Positions 7,485 to 16,407 of a stretch of 64,000 bases of DNA are shown here, piece by piece. A program made the position numbers and the translations under genes. Source of the DNA: Sphingomonas ginsengisoli An et al. 2013 (GTDB lineage: Bacteria; Pseudomonadota; Alphaproteobacteria; Sphingomonadales; Sphingomonadaceae). The notes under the pieces are model-generated. The model worked only from the letters and a program-made list of their open reading frames with translations. It searched no databases and was not told the origin of the DNA. Within the stretch, counting starts at the first letter, position 1. Each line of letters starts with the position of its first letter. The stretch lies in NCBI RefSeq assembly GCF_009363895.1, contig NZ_CP045434.1:2241001-2305000 (forward strand). The letters are read 5' to 3'.

Positions 7485-9971
7485 ATGTTGCATAGCCGTC
7501 GTGCCGCCTTTCTGCTCGGCACCGCCGCCGCGGTAACCCTGCTGCCCGCCGCCGCCTTCGCGCAGGCCGCGCCGGTCGATCCGGCGACGGTCCCGCCGCC
7601 TGCACCCGCCGCCACCGAGGCCCCGGCCGGCCAGAATGACGCCGTCACGCAGGCGCAGGCCGCGACCAGCAGCGACACCGACATCGTGGTCACCGCCCGC
7701 CGCCGGACCGAGCGGCTGCAGAATGTCCCGATCGCCGTCTCGGCTTACTCGGGCGAGCAGCTCAGCCGGCGCGGCGCGATCGACATTTCGGACATCGCCC
7801 AGACCACCCCCAACGTCACCTTCCAGACCTCGCGCGGGACCAACAGCACGCTGACCGCCTTCATCCGCGGCGTTGGCCAGCAGGACCCGGTCGCCGGCTT
7901 CGAGGGCGGCGTCGGCCTCTATCTCGACGACGTCTATCTGAACCGTCCGCAGGGCGCGCTGCTCGACATCTACGACGTCGAGCGGGTCGAGGTGCTGCGC
8001 GGGCCGCAGGGCACGCTCTACGGTCGCAACACGATTGGCGGCGCGATCAAGTACGTCACCCGCCGCCTGTCGACCCAGCCCGCGCTCGAGATCAAGGCCA
8101 ATTACGGCACCTACGATCAGGCCGACCTGATCATCTCGGGCTCGGTCCCGGTCACCGATACCCTGCGGATCGGCGCCGCCGCAGCGCGGCTGTCGCGCGG
8201 CGGGTTCGGCAAGAACCTCACCACGGGGCAGGAAAATTACAACAAGGACGTCATCGCCACCCGCGGGACGGTCGAGTTCGAGCCCGCGCTCGGCGCCTTT
8301 TTCCGGCTGACCGGCGACTATACCTGGGACAAGAGCAACACCCGCGGCGGTCACCGCCTGATCCCCGGCCTACTGTCGGGCACGCCGGTCCTGTCGGACG
8401 TCTTTGACAGCCAGGGCGGGCTGGTCCTGCCCAAGCAGAAGGTGACCGGCGGGGGCCTCAGCTTCACTGGCGAAGTGCCGCTCGGCGAAGGCTTCAAGTT
8501 CCGCACCATCACCGCCTGGCGCAAGGACAAGAGCACGACCCCGATCGACTTCGACGCGCTGCCCGCGGTCGACGTCGACGTGCCCGCCATCTACCAGAAC
8601 CGCCAGTTCAGCGAGGAAGCCCAGCTGCTTGTCGACCGCGGCCGGTTGAGCGGCCTGGTCGGCGCTTACTATCTCAATGCCAGGGCGCGCGATGTGTTCG
8701 ACGTGGTGCTCGGAACCACCGGCGCGCTGCTCGGCCTGCCCGGGTTCGACGCCTCGACCTTCGGCGACGTCCATACAAAGACCTGGGCGGTGTTCGGCGA
8801 CTTCAGCTACAAGTTCACCGACCAGCTTTCGCTGTCGCTCGGCGGCCGCTTCACCAACGACAAGCGCCAGGCGGTGGTGATCCGCCAGAACGTGCTGAAT
8901 GGCCCGCTGCCGAGCCTCGGCGGCAATGGCGTGGTGCTCTCGACCACCTCCAACTTCACCGGCGAGAAGACCTTCAAGCAGTTCACCCCGCGTGCCTCGC
9001 TGAGCTTCATGCCCAACCCCGACAACACGCTCTATGTGAGCTGGTCGAAGGGCTTCAAGGGCGGCGGCTTCGACCCGCGCGGCCTGTCAACCGCGGCGCC
9101 GGACCTGAATGGCGACGGCACCCGCTCGGCCGCCGAAATCTTTGATTACTTCCTGTTCGATCCCGAAAAGGTCACCAGCTACGAGGCCGGCTACAAGGCG
9201 AGCCTGTTCGATCGCCGCCTGCGCCTCGCCGCCGACGTCTTCCACGCGCAATATCGCGATGTGCAGGTGCCCGGTTCGGTCGGTGCGGTGATCAACGGCG
9301 TCCCGACCTTCGTCGGCGTCACCACCAACGCCGGGCGCGCGCGCTTCAACGGCGTCGAGGTCGAGGCCACCGGAACCCTCGCCCGTGACTTCGCCGGGCA
9401 GGGCTCGCGGATCAATCTGAGCGGCTCGCTCGGCTACATCGACGCCAAGTATCAGCAGTTCATCGCCAACATCGCGGGCTACGACGCCAACGGCAATCCC
9501 TCGCCGGCCACCCGCGCCGGACCGGTCGATGTGGCGCCGTACCGGAAGCTGCAGAACACGCCCAAGTGGACCAATTCGGCCTCGCTCGACTTTGCGGTGC
9601 CGACCGGCAGCGGGGTGCTCAGCGGCAACGCCACCGTCTCCTATCGCAGCAAGACCTACCGGTTCGAGACGCCGAGCCCCTATCTCGATCAGAAGGCGTT
9701 CGCGCTGTTCGACGCCAACCTTCAATATTCGTTCGGCAAGGTCACGGTCGGGATCCACGGCCGCAACCTTTTCGACAAGCGCTACCAGACTGGCGGCTAC
9801 CAGTTCCTCACCATCAACCCGGTGACCGGCCAGCCGGTGCTGTCGGTGACCCCGACCAGCCCCAACTTCAACAAGCCGGGGATCGCCCCGTCGCTCGGCC
9901 GTGAGGGCGTGGTGACGGGCTTCTACGGCTCGCCGCGGCAGGTGTTCGCTTCGGTCGACATCAAGCTGTAG
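7485..9971 (+). CDS. TonB-dependent outer membrane receptor
   Basis: An 828-residue outer-membrane receptor. A signal peptide (residues 1 to ~26, ending AAAFAQA) is followed by a Pro/Ala-rich linker, a TonB-box-like DTDIVVTARRR, a plug domain (NVPIAVSAYSGEQLSRRG, YLDDVYLNRPQGALLDIYD, VEVLRGPQGTLYGRN) and a long 22-strand barrel region with FTPRASLSFMPN and YVSWSKGFKGGGFDPRG. This pattern is that of the large sphingomonad receptor family for carbohydrates, aromatics or siderophores; the substrate cannot be read. ATG 7485 has a strong ribosome binding site (GGGGGAG at 7471). A GC-rich stem follows the gene, then an MFS transporter. Confidence 0.93.
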   Translation: MLHSRRAAFLLGTAAAVTLLPAAAFAQAAPVDPATVPPPAPAATEAPAGQNDAVTQAQAATSSDTDIVVTARRRTERLQNVPIAVSAYSGEQLSRRGAIDISDIAQTTPNVTFQTSRGTNSTLTAFIRGVGQQDPVAGFEGGVGLYLDDVYLNRPQGALLDIYDVERVEVLRGPQGTLYGRNTIGGAIKYVTRRLSTQPALEIKANYGTYDQADLIISGSVPVTDTLRIGAAAARLSRGGFGKNLTTGQENYNKDVIATRGTVEFEPALGAFFRLTGDYTWDKSNTRGGHRLIPGLLSGTPVLSDVFDSQGGLVLPKQKVTGGGLSFTGEVPLGEGFKFRTITAWRKDKSTTPIDFDALPAVDVDVPAIYQNRQFSEEAQLLVDRGRLSGLVGAYYLNARARDVFDVVLGTTGALLGLPGFDASTFGDVHTKTWAVFGDFSYKFTDQLSLSLGGRFTNDKRQAVVIRQNVLNGPLPSLGGNGVVLSTTSNFTGEKTFKQFTPRASLSFMPNPDNTLYVSWSKGFKGGGFDPRGLSTAAPDLNGDGTRSAAEIFDYFLFDPEKVTSYEAGYKASLFDRRLRLAADVFHAQYRDVQVPGSVGAVINGVPTFVGVTTNAGRARFNGVEVEATGTLARDFAGQGSRINLSGSLGYIDAKYQQFIANIAGYDANGNPSPATRAGPVDVAPYRKLQNTPKWTNSASLDFAVPTGSGVLSGNATVSYRSKTYRFETPSPYLDQKAFALFDANLQYSFGKVTVGIHGRNLFDKRYQTGGYQFLTINPVTGQPVLSVTPTSPNFNKPGIAPSLGREGVVTGFYGSPRQVFASVDIKL

Positions 9972-9981
9972 CGGGTTCGCG

Positions 9982-10009
9982 CGGGGCGCTTGGCTTTGCC
10001 GGCGCCCCG
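9982..10009 (+). terminator. GC-rich hairpin between TonB receptor and MFS genes
   Basis: CGGGGCGC (9982-9989) pairs perfectly with GCGCCCCG (10002-10009) around a 12-nt loop. No T-run follows, so it may be a weak terminator or an mRNA-processing stem that uncouples receptor and transporter expression. It overlaps a possible GTG start of the MFS gene, which favours the ATG at 10027. Confidence 0.45.
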
Positions 10010-10026
10010 TGCCACCCCACACCACG

Positions 10027-11295
10027 ATGCAGCAGGTCTCTCCCGCGCCGCCGGCCCGCAACCCCAATGTAGTGCTCGGCTTCCTGCTGCTCGCCTACAT
10101 CTTCAATTTTCTCGACCGCCAGATCCTCGGCATCCTCGCCGCGCCGATTAAGGCCGACCTCGGCCTAAGCGACACCCAGTTCGGGGCGATCGGCGGACTG
10201 ACCTTCGCGATGCTCTACTCGGTGTTGGGACCACCGCTTTCCAACCTCGCCGACCGCACCAGCCGGAGCTGGCTGGTGACCGGTTCGCTGGTGGTGTGGA
10301 GCGGCTTCACCGCGCTGTGCGGCACTGCCACCGGCTTTGCCCAACTATTTCTCTACCGCCTCGGCGTCGGGGTCGGCGAGGCGGGCGGGGTCGCCCCCTC
10401 CTATGCGCTCATCGCCGACTATTTCCCGCCCGAAAGGCGCGGGCGGGCGATGGGCATCTTCTCGCTCGGCGTGCCGATCGGGCTCGGCTTCGGCACCTTG
10501 ATCGGCGCCTACCTGACCCAATGGATCAACTGGCGCGCCGCCTTCCTGATCATGGGCGTCGCCGGCCTCATCCTTGCGCCCATCCTCAAATGGGTCGTCC
10601 GCGACCGTCCCCGCGCCGCCGCCGAGACCACCGTGCCGGTCGGGCTCGGCGCGGTGCTCGCGGTGGTCGCGCGCAAGCCGAGCTTCTGGCTGATGGCCTT
10701 CGCCTCCTCCTGCTCGTCGCTGTGCGGCTACGGGCTCGCGCTGTGGACCCCCTCGGTGCTGATGCGCAGCTATTCGCTCGAGCTCCTCCAGGCCGGGCAG
10801 TTCATGGGCTCGCTGCTGCTGATCGGCGGCGTGCTCGGCGTGCTCGGCGGCGGGCTGCTCGCCGACCGCCTCGGTCGGCTCGACAAGCGCTGGTATGCGC
10901 GGCTGCCCGCGCTCGCCTGGCTGATCACCGCGCCGACCTTCTTTTTCGGCCTGCTCAGCCCAAGCCTGTGGTTGGCCTGGCCGCTGTTGCTGATCCCCAA
11001 CGCCCTCAACATCCTCTGGCTCGGCCCGGTCACCACCGCGGTCCAGCATCTGGTCGAGCGGCCGATGCGCGCCACCGCTTCGGCTTACTTCCTGCTGATC
11101 AACAATTTGATCGGCCTCGGGGTCGGCCCGATCCTGATCGGCGGCATCTCCGAGCGGCTGAAAGCGACCTATGGCCTTGAATCGCTGCGCTATGCCGCGG
11201 TCGGGGTGCTTGGCTTCTACCTCGTCGCCGCCGGGCTGATGGCGCTGGCGATCCGCGGGCTGCAGCGCGACTGGGTCGACGACCAGCCCGCCTGA
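10027..11295 (+). CDS. MFS transporter (spinster-like)
   Basis: A 422-residue major facilitator with 12 predicted membrane helices. FNFLDRQILGILAAPIKADL in TM1, the TM2-3 loop motif GPPLSNLADRTSR, GVGEAGGVAPSYALIADYF and RRGRAMGIFSLGVPIGLG are typical of the spinster-like branch common in sphingomonads. It probably moves an organic acid, sugar or breakdown product across the inner membrane. Its position 55 nt after the TonB-dependent receptor suggests the two handle the same compound. A GTG at 10009 could add six residues, but it lies inside a hairpin. Confidence 0.88.
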   Translation: MQQVSPAPPARNPNVVLGFLLLAYIFNFLDRQILGILAAPIKADLGLSDTQFGAIGGLTFAMLYSVLGPPLSNLADRTSRSWLVTGSLVVWSGFTALCGTATGFAQLFLYRLGVGVGEAGGVAPSYALIADYFPPERRGRAMGIFSLGVPIGLGFGTLIGAYLTQWINWRAAFLIMGVAGLILAPILKWVVRDRPRAAAETTVPVGLGAVLAVVARKPSFWLMAFASSCSSLCGYGLALWTPSVLMRSYSLELLQAGQFMGSLLLIGGVLGVLGGGLLADRLGRLDKRWYARLPALAWLITAPTFFFGLLSPSLWLAWPLLLIPNALNILWLGPVTTAVQHLVERPMRATASAYFLLINNLIGLGVGPILIGGISERLKATYGLESLRYAAVGVLGFYLVAAGLMALAIRGLQRDWVDDQPA

Positions 11296-11332
11296 CTCGC
11301 TGGCCCACTGTAGGGCGGTCGACACAGCTCTC

Positions 11333-11357
11333 GGAACAGCTCGTTAACCAAGCCGTT
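11333..11357 (+). promoter_or_regulatory. EcfG-type general stress promoter (GGAAC-N16-CGTT)
   Basis: GGAAC at 11333-11337 and CGTT at 11354-11357 are separated by exactly 16 nt, a perfect match to the alphaproteobacterial EcfG sigma factor promoter. It lies 26 nt before the start codon of the Gly/His-rich exported protein. Confidence 0.65.
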
Positions 11358-11383
11358 TGAAGCCCTCGAAAAGGAGAGTTTTC

Positions 11384-12661
11384 ATGCGTGCACTCATGCT
11401 CGGCGCCGGGGTTTTGGCCCTGGCCCTCGGCACCCCGCTGGCCGCGCTCGGCCCAGGCGGGGGCCATGGCGGGGGCGGCGGCAACGGCGGCGGCCACGGT
11501 GGTGGCGGCGGTGGTCCCCCGGGCGGTGGCGGCGGCCACGGCGGTGGCGGTGGTGGCGGCAACCCGCACGGCGGCGGTGGTGGCAACCCGCACGGTGGTG
11601 GTGGGGGCGGCCAGCCCCATGGCGGCGGCGGTGGCGGTGGCGGTGGTCACGGTCGCGGCGGCGGCGGTGGTGGGCCGCAGATGGCCCGTGGCGGCGGCGG
11701 TCATGGGCACGGAGGCGGCGGTCAACAATTCCGTGGCGGTCACGGTGGCGGGCAGCAGTTCCGCAGCGGCCATGCGGCGCGCGCTCAGCATGGCCAGCAA
11801 CAGCGCCAGGCCCGCGTCGAGCATGGCCGCGGCCAGGGTGGACGTCAGATGGAGCAGCGCGGACACGGAGCCCAGCGCCAGGCCTTCCGCGGTCCCGATC
11901 GCCAGCAGCAGCAGTTCCGCGGCCGCCAGGGCGGGCAGGTCGCCGGAGGCCAGGCCTTCCGCGAGGCGCCTAACCCCGTTTACCGCGGCGGCAATGATGG
12001 CGGCTATCGCAACCAAGCGGCCTTTTACGGCAATCCGGTCCGCGTCGATGGTTGTCCGCCGGGGCTCGCGGCCAAGAACAATGGCTGCCTGCCCCCGGGC
12101 CAGGCGCGCAAATATCTCGGCCAGGCGGTCCCGGCCGCCTTCGCGTCGAGCTTGCTGCCGATCGCCTATCGCAGCTGGTATCCCGACAATAACGACTATT
12201 ATTACCGGCAGAACGACGGGCTGATCTATCGCGTCGCGCGCTCGACCAACCTGGTCGACGGCTATGCGCCGCTGTTCGGCTACGGTCCCGATTACTACCC
12301 CGATTATTATTACGCGGGGGAGCCGTATCCGAGCGACTATGTCAGCTTCTACAACGTGCCGCTGCCTTACCAGCGTTACTATGCCGACAGCGGCGACGAC
12401 CTTTATCGCTACGGCGACGGCGGCATCTATCAGGTCAACCGCTCGAACGGGGTGGTCGACCAGATCGTCGCCCTCCTCGCTGGCGACCTGTCGATGGGGC
12501 AGCCGCTTCCGCCGGGGTATGACGTCTACAACGTCCCCTACCCCTATCGCGACCGCTACGCCGACAACGCCGACGACTGGTATCGCTACAACGACGGCTA
12601 CATCTACCAGGTCGATCCCAAGACCCGCCTGATCACGGCGGTGATCGAGGCGCTGACCTGA
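11384..12661 (+). CDS. Exported Gly/His-rich protein with three C-terminal Tyr-rich repeats
   Basis: A 425-residue protein with a signal peptide (MRALMLGAGVLALALGTPLA). Residues ~24-125 are dominated by Gly with interspersed His (GGGGHG, GNPHGGGG); residues ~125-205 are Gln/Arg/His-rich. A CPPGLAAKNNGCLPPGQ segment (C224, C234) follows, then three related repeats at about 266-298, 333-365 and 392-425 of the form YADN-DDWYRYNDGYIYQVD ending in a hydrophobic helix. I do not recognise the family beyond resemblance to RcnB-like sphingomonad exported proteins. The His-rich part could bind metal. It starts at ATG 11384 after AAGGAGAG (11371) and is preceded by a perfect EcfG-type promoter, suggesting stress induction. 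Confidence 0.8.
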   Translation: MRALMLGAGVLALALGTPLAALGPGGGHGGGGGNGGGHGGGGGGPPGGGGGHGGGGGGGNPHGGGGGNPHGGGGGGQPHGGGGGGGGGHGRGGGGGGPQMARGGGGHGHGGGGQQFRGGHGGGQQFRSGHAARAQHGQQQRQARVEHGRGQGGRQMEQRGHGAQRQAFRGPDRQQQQFRGRQGGQVAGGQAFREAPNPVYRGGNDGGYRNQAAFYGNPVRVDGCPPGLAAKNNGCLPPGQARKYLGQAVPAAFASSLLPIAYRSWYPDNNDYYYRQNDGLIYRVARSTNLVDGYAPLFGYGPDYYPDYYYAGEPYPSDYVSFYNVPLPYQRYYADSGDDLYRYGDGGIYQVNRSNGVVDQIVALLAGDLSMGQPLPPGYDVYNVPYPYRDRYADNADDWYRYNDGYIYQVDPKTRLITAVIEALT

Positions 12662-12669
12662 TCACGACA

Positions 12670-12697
12670 GGCGGGCGCCCGGCAGGGGGTGCCCGCC
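12670..12697 (+). terminator. GC hairpin after the Gly/His-rich protein gene
   Basis: GGCGGGC (12670-12676) pairs with GCCCGCC (12691-12697). There is no T-run, so termination is uncertain; it may only attenuate readthrough into the FAS1 gene, whose start is 20 nt further on. Confidence 0.35.
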
Positions 12698-12717
12698 GCA
12701 ACAGGGAGATTATCCGA

Positions 12718-13269
12718 ATGACGCTTCGCATCGTGCTGCTGGTCGCGGCGACTGCCGGGCTGGCGGCGTGCCACTCGGCCAAGGACGGCAACACCGCCGC
12801 GCCCGACGGCAATAGCGCCACCGCCGCACGCCCGGCCGCGGCCAAGGGCACCATCGCCGACAGCTTCGGCAAGCCCGACACCAGCCGCTTCGCCGCGGCG
12901 GTCAAGGCGGCGGGCATGGACGGGGTGTTCAAGGGCCCGGGTCCCTACACCGTCTTCATGCCGACCGACGCCGCCTTCATGAGTGCGGGCGATCTCGGCA
13001 CCAACAAGCAGGCGCTGGTCAAGTTGATCAGCGGTCATGTCCTTCCCGGCACCGTGCTCGCCGAGGACATCGGTCACGCGATCGACGCCAATAACGGCAA
13101 GGCGCTGCTCAAGACGATGGCCGGCGACACGCTCACGGCCACCCGCGACGGCGACCGCATCAAGCTCGCCGGACCGAGCGGCAGCGCGACCGTGAGTGGT
13201 GCCGACGAAGTTTACGGCAACGGCGTCGTTCATCACGTCGATGCGGTGCTCAAGCCCGCCGCGAAGTAA
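12718..13269 (+). CDS. FAS1 (fasciclin) domain lipoprotein
   Basis: A 183-residue lipoprotein: signal peptide with lipobox LAAC (C18), a short Asn/Ala-rich linker, then one FAS1 domain (residues ~45-180) with GPYTVFMPTDAAF, the H1 motif, and GNGVVHHVDAVLKP, the H2 motif. FAS1 proteins mediate adhesion or protein-protein contacts at the cell surface or in the periplasm. ATG 12718 follows the ribosome binding site CAGGGAGA. It lies downstream of the Gly/His-rich exported protein with a GC stem between, so it may be part of the same stress-induced envelope unit. Confidence 0.88.
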   Translation: MTLRIVLLVAATAGLAACHSAKDGNTAAPDGNSATAARPAAAKGTIADSFGKPDTSRFAAAVKAAGMDGVFKGPGPYTVFMPTDAAFMSAGDLGTNKQALVKLISGHVLPGTVLAEDIGHAIDANNGKALLKTMAGDTLTATRDGDRIKLAGPSGSATVSGADEVYGNGVVHHVDAVLKPAAK

Positions 13270-13391
13270 TCCGCTCCAGTTCGGTTTAAAGCGTGATTTA
13301 ACAGACCGTTCCGGCTTGTCCGGCGTGGACCCGACTCTGGAACGGCGTGGGAACAAAGGCTGCTAAGTGTCTCCGGCTCGACAGGAGACCC

Positions 13392-16283
13392 ATGCCGTAT
13401 CCGCTTGTCCGCCGATCGCTGATTCCCGCCGCAGTGGCGGCAGTGGTGGCATGCGCGGCGTTGGCTCTCGTCGTCGCGCCAGCGACCGAACGGCCGGAAG
13501 TGGCGATCGGCATTGCCGTGGTCGCGCTGGTGCTGGGCGCGCGCGAGTGGCTGGCGCGGCGCAGCCTGCGCACCCGGCTCGACCGTAGCGAGCAGCGGTT
13601 CCGTGACATCGCCGAGGTCTCGCCGACCGGCATCCTGATGTTCACGGGCGCGGGCCGGCTGTTCTTCGCCAACCGCCGCTGGGCCGAGCTGACCGGGGTC
13701 AACCTGGCCCTCGACAGTGGCCGCGAATGGCTCGCCTGCTTCCCGGGGGTCGAGCGGCCGGGGCTGGTCCAGGAATGGCGCCGCGTCAGCGTCAGCAAGC
13801 GGCGGTTCGAGGGCGCGCTCGGCTATATTCGCGCGGACGGTAGCGAGGGCAGCTGCAATCTGACCATCACCCCCGGCCTCGATCCGCGCGGGCGGGTGAC
13901 GCATCTGATCGTTCGCGTCCACGACCAGACCGCGCGGTGGCGCGCGGAGGCGGCGCTGGTTGAGCGCGAGAAGCTCTATCGACTGCTCGCCGAACACGGC
14001 AGCGACCTCGTCCTTCGACTGTCGAGCGACGGGGAGGTGCGCTTCGCCAGCCACGCCGCCCAGCGTCTGCTCGCCACCGATCCCGACGAGCTGGTCGGCC
14101 AGCCGTTGCTCGCCGTGGTCCACCCCGACGACTGGACGACGCTGCACCATGCGCTCGATCCGGCTGCACCGCTCGACCCGGCGCCGATCACCTTTCGGGT
14201 CGGCGGCGCGCGGCAGGGCTTTCGCTGGGTCGAGGCCGGCTTCAACCGTGTCGGTGAGAACGGCGAATGGGTCGGCAGCTTGCGCGACATCGCCCAGCGC
14301 CGCGCGGCCGAGCAGAGCCGCGCCGAGGCCGAACGCAAGCTGCGCGAAACCAATCGCCTGCTGACCCTCGCCGAGGGGCTCGCCAACGTCGGCCACTGGC
14401 ATGCCGCCGCCGATAGCGGGGAAGTCCTTTTCTCAAGCGAGGCACAACTGCTGCTGCGAACCATGTCGACGCGCTGCTCATTCACCGCCGCGCTCGGGCT
14501 GGTTCATGCCGACGACCGCCGCCGACTTCTTCGCATCCTGGCCCGCAGTGTGCGCGAAGCCGGCATGAGCGAATGTCAGCTGCGGCTGGCCACCGTTGCC
14601 GGTGAGACGCCGCGCACCGTCCTGGTCCGGCTGCAGGCCGAGCGGCGGATTGGCGGCGGGCTGGTGGCGACATTCGGGGTGGTCACCGACGTCACCGACA
14701 AGCTCGCGGCCGAAGCGCGCTTGTTCTCCACGCTCGACGAGGCGCGCTCGGCGGCGCAGGCCAAATCCTCCTTCCTCGCGACCATGAGCCACGAGATCCG
14801 CACGCCGATGACCGGCGTCCTCGGAATGATCGAATTGCTGCGCGGCGCCACCAGCGCAAGCGAACGCGAAGCCTATCTCGATACGCTTCAGCAATCGGCC
14901 GACCTGCTGATGACGGTGCTCAACGACATCCTCGACTTCTCGCGGCTCGAGGGCGGGCATCTCGATCTCGCGGTGCAGCCATTCGACCTGCGCGAGGCCG
15001 CCGCGGCAACCGTCCAATTGTTCGAGCGGACCGCCGACGCCAAGGGGCTGACGCTGGCCTTCGACTGGCGAGCGGGCGAAACGACCAAGGTCAGCGGCGA
15101 CCGGGTGCGCATTCAGCAGGTTCTTTCCAACCTCGTCAGCAACGCGATCAAGTTCACCGACCGCGGCAAGGTCGAAGTGACGATCAGCGCGCGCGGCGGG
15201 CGCGGCGGCGCGCGCCGCTGGTGCCTCGCGGTGAGCGACACCGGGATCGGGATCGACGTCGACGACCAGGCACGACTGTTCGAACCGTTCGTCCAGGGCG
15301 AGGGCGGCGCCCGCCGGCGGTTCGGCGGCACCGGGCTCGGCCTCGCGATCTCGCGCCGGCTCGCCGCGGGGATGGGCGGCCACCTCAAGCTCCGTTCGAC
15401 CTTCGGCAAGGGGACGACCTTCGTCCTCAAACTGCCGCTTCCCGACGTGGGGGTAGAGACGACCGCTACCGTTCCGCCAGCTCCGCCACCGGTCCTCGCC
15501 AAGTCCCGGCGGTCGCGCCCACTCGAGGTGCTGCTGGCCGAAGACAATCGCGTCAATCAGCTGCTGATCCTCGCGCTGTTGCGGCGGATGGGCCATCGCG
15601 TCACCTGCTACGGCGATGGCGCCGCCGCGGTCGCCGCCGCCGGGGCGCGGCCCTTCGACGTCATCCTGATGGACATGCAGATGCCGCTCCTCGACGGGCT
15701 GGCCGCCGCCCGCACCATCCGTCGCTCAGGGGGACCCAACGCGACCACCCCCATCGCCGCGGTCACCGCCGATGCCTCGCCCGACCGCCGAATCCAATAT
15801 GCGATCGAGGAGATCGATTGCTTCCTCGCCAAGCCGATCGACACCGCCGCGCTGCACGCGCTCTTCGCTGAATTGACCGAACGGCGCCAGGCGCGCGCCC
15901 AGACCCGCCCTGGCGTCGTCCACTTCGACCGCTCCCGCCTCGATGAGCTGCGCGCGGCGCTCGGCCACGACCGCATCGCGCAACTGCTCTCGCTGTTCGC
16001 CCAGCAGCTCGCCGCCCAGCCGCTCGCCATCCGCGAGGCGATCGGGCGCAGCGACCTCGCCGCCGCCGCGGCCGAAGCCCACAGCCTCAAGGGCGCGGCG
16101 ATGTCGATCGGCGGCTGCGCCGTCGGGGAGGCCGCCGCCGCGCTTGAGCAGGCGCTCGGCTGCACCACCCGGCGCCAGGCCGACCAGCTCCACGAGGCGC
16201 TCCGCAACCTCGACCGCGCAGTCGCCTCGACGATCGCCGCGCTGCCCCACGAACTGGCAGCCGAGGCGGCCCACGCCGCCTGA
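13392..16283 (+). CDS. Hybrid sensor histidine kinase (PAS-HisKA-HATPase-REC-HPt)
   Basis: A 963-residue membrane sensor. Two closely spaced hydrophobic helices (about residues 8-50) anchor it; PAS-like domains follow (FRDIAEVSPTGILMFTGAG; LYRLLAEHGSDLVLRLSSDG; a third degenerate one). The HisKA box MSHEIRTPMTGVLGMI places the phospho-His at H467; the HATPase domain has NLVSNAIKFTDRG and GGTGLGLAISRRLA. A receiver (LLAEDNRVNQ, phospho-Asp D761 in ILMDMQMP) and a C-terminal HPt domain (AHSLKGAAMSIG, H897) complete a full internal phosphorelay. ATG 13392 has an AGGAGA site; the upstream GTG is weaker. No cognate regulator is adjacent, so the output is unknown. Confidence 0.93.
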   Translation: MPYPLVRRSLIPAAVAAVVACAALALVVAPATERPEVAIGIAVVALVLGAREWLARRSLRTRLDRSEQRFRDIAEVSPTGILMFTGAGRLFFANRRWAELTGVNLALDSGREWLACFPGVERPGLVQEWRRVSVSKRRFEGALGYIRADGSEGSCNLTITPGLDPRGRVTHLIVRVHDQTARWRAEAALVEREKLYRLLAEHGSDLVLRLSSDGEVRFASHAAQRLLATDPDELVGQPLLAVVHPDDWTTLHHALDPAAPLDPAPITFRVGGARQGFRWVEAGFNRVGENGEWVGSLRDIAQRRAAEQSRAEAERKLRETNRLLTLAEGLANVGHWHAAADSGEVLFSSEAQLLLRTMSTRCSFTAALGLVHADDRRRLLRILARSVREAGMSECQLRLATVAGETPRTVLVRLQAERRIGGGLVATFGVVTDVTDKLAAEARLFSTLDEARSAAQAKSSFLATMSHEIRTPMTGVLGMIELLRGATSASEREAYLDTLQQSADLLMTVLNDILDFSRLEGGHLDLAVQPFDLREAAAATVQLFERTADAKGLTLAFDWRAGETTKVSGDRVRIQQVLSNLVSNAIKFTDRGKVEVTISARGGRGGARRWCLAVSDTGIGIDVDDQARLFEPFVQGEGGARRRFGGTGLGLAISRRLAAGMGGHLKLRSTFGKGTTFVLKLPLPDVGVETTATVPPAPPPVLAKSRRSRPLEVLLAEDNRVNQLLILALLRRMGHRVTCYGDGAAAVAAAGARPFDVILMDMQMPLLDGLAAARTIRRSGGPNATTPIAAVTADASPDRRIQYAIEEIDCFLAKPIDTAALHALFAELTERRQARAQTRPGVVHFDRSRLDELRAALGHDRIAQLLSLFAQQLAAQPLAIREAIGRSDLAAAAAEAHSLKGAAMSIGGCAVGEAAAALEQALGCTTRRQADQLHEALRNLDRAVASTIAALPHELAAEAAHAA

Positions 16284-16407
16284 GCGAAAACGGCGTGCGA
16301 CAGGCCGCGCGGAGGCACTGGCAAGACCGGTTCCGCTCGCTATAGTCGCCCCGAACCAGTGCGGCAGCGGCCGGCGTTCCAGCCGCCGCGACAAGGGGCG
16401 AAATACG

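Noticed and set aside
11099-12016. Minus-strand Ala/Thr-rich and poly-Pro frames opposite the Gly/His-rich gene
   Set aside because: They are the complement of Gly codons (GGC/GGT becomes Pro/Ala/Thr). The plus strand has the signal peptide, ribosome binding site and promoter.
13285-13301. Possible CtrA box (TTTAA...TTTAA) before the hybrid kinase
   Set aside because: The TTAA elements are 8 nt apart rather than the required 7, and there is no other support.
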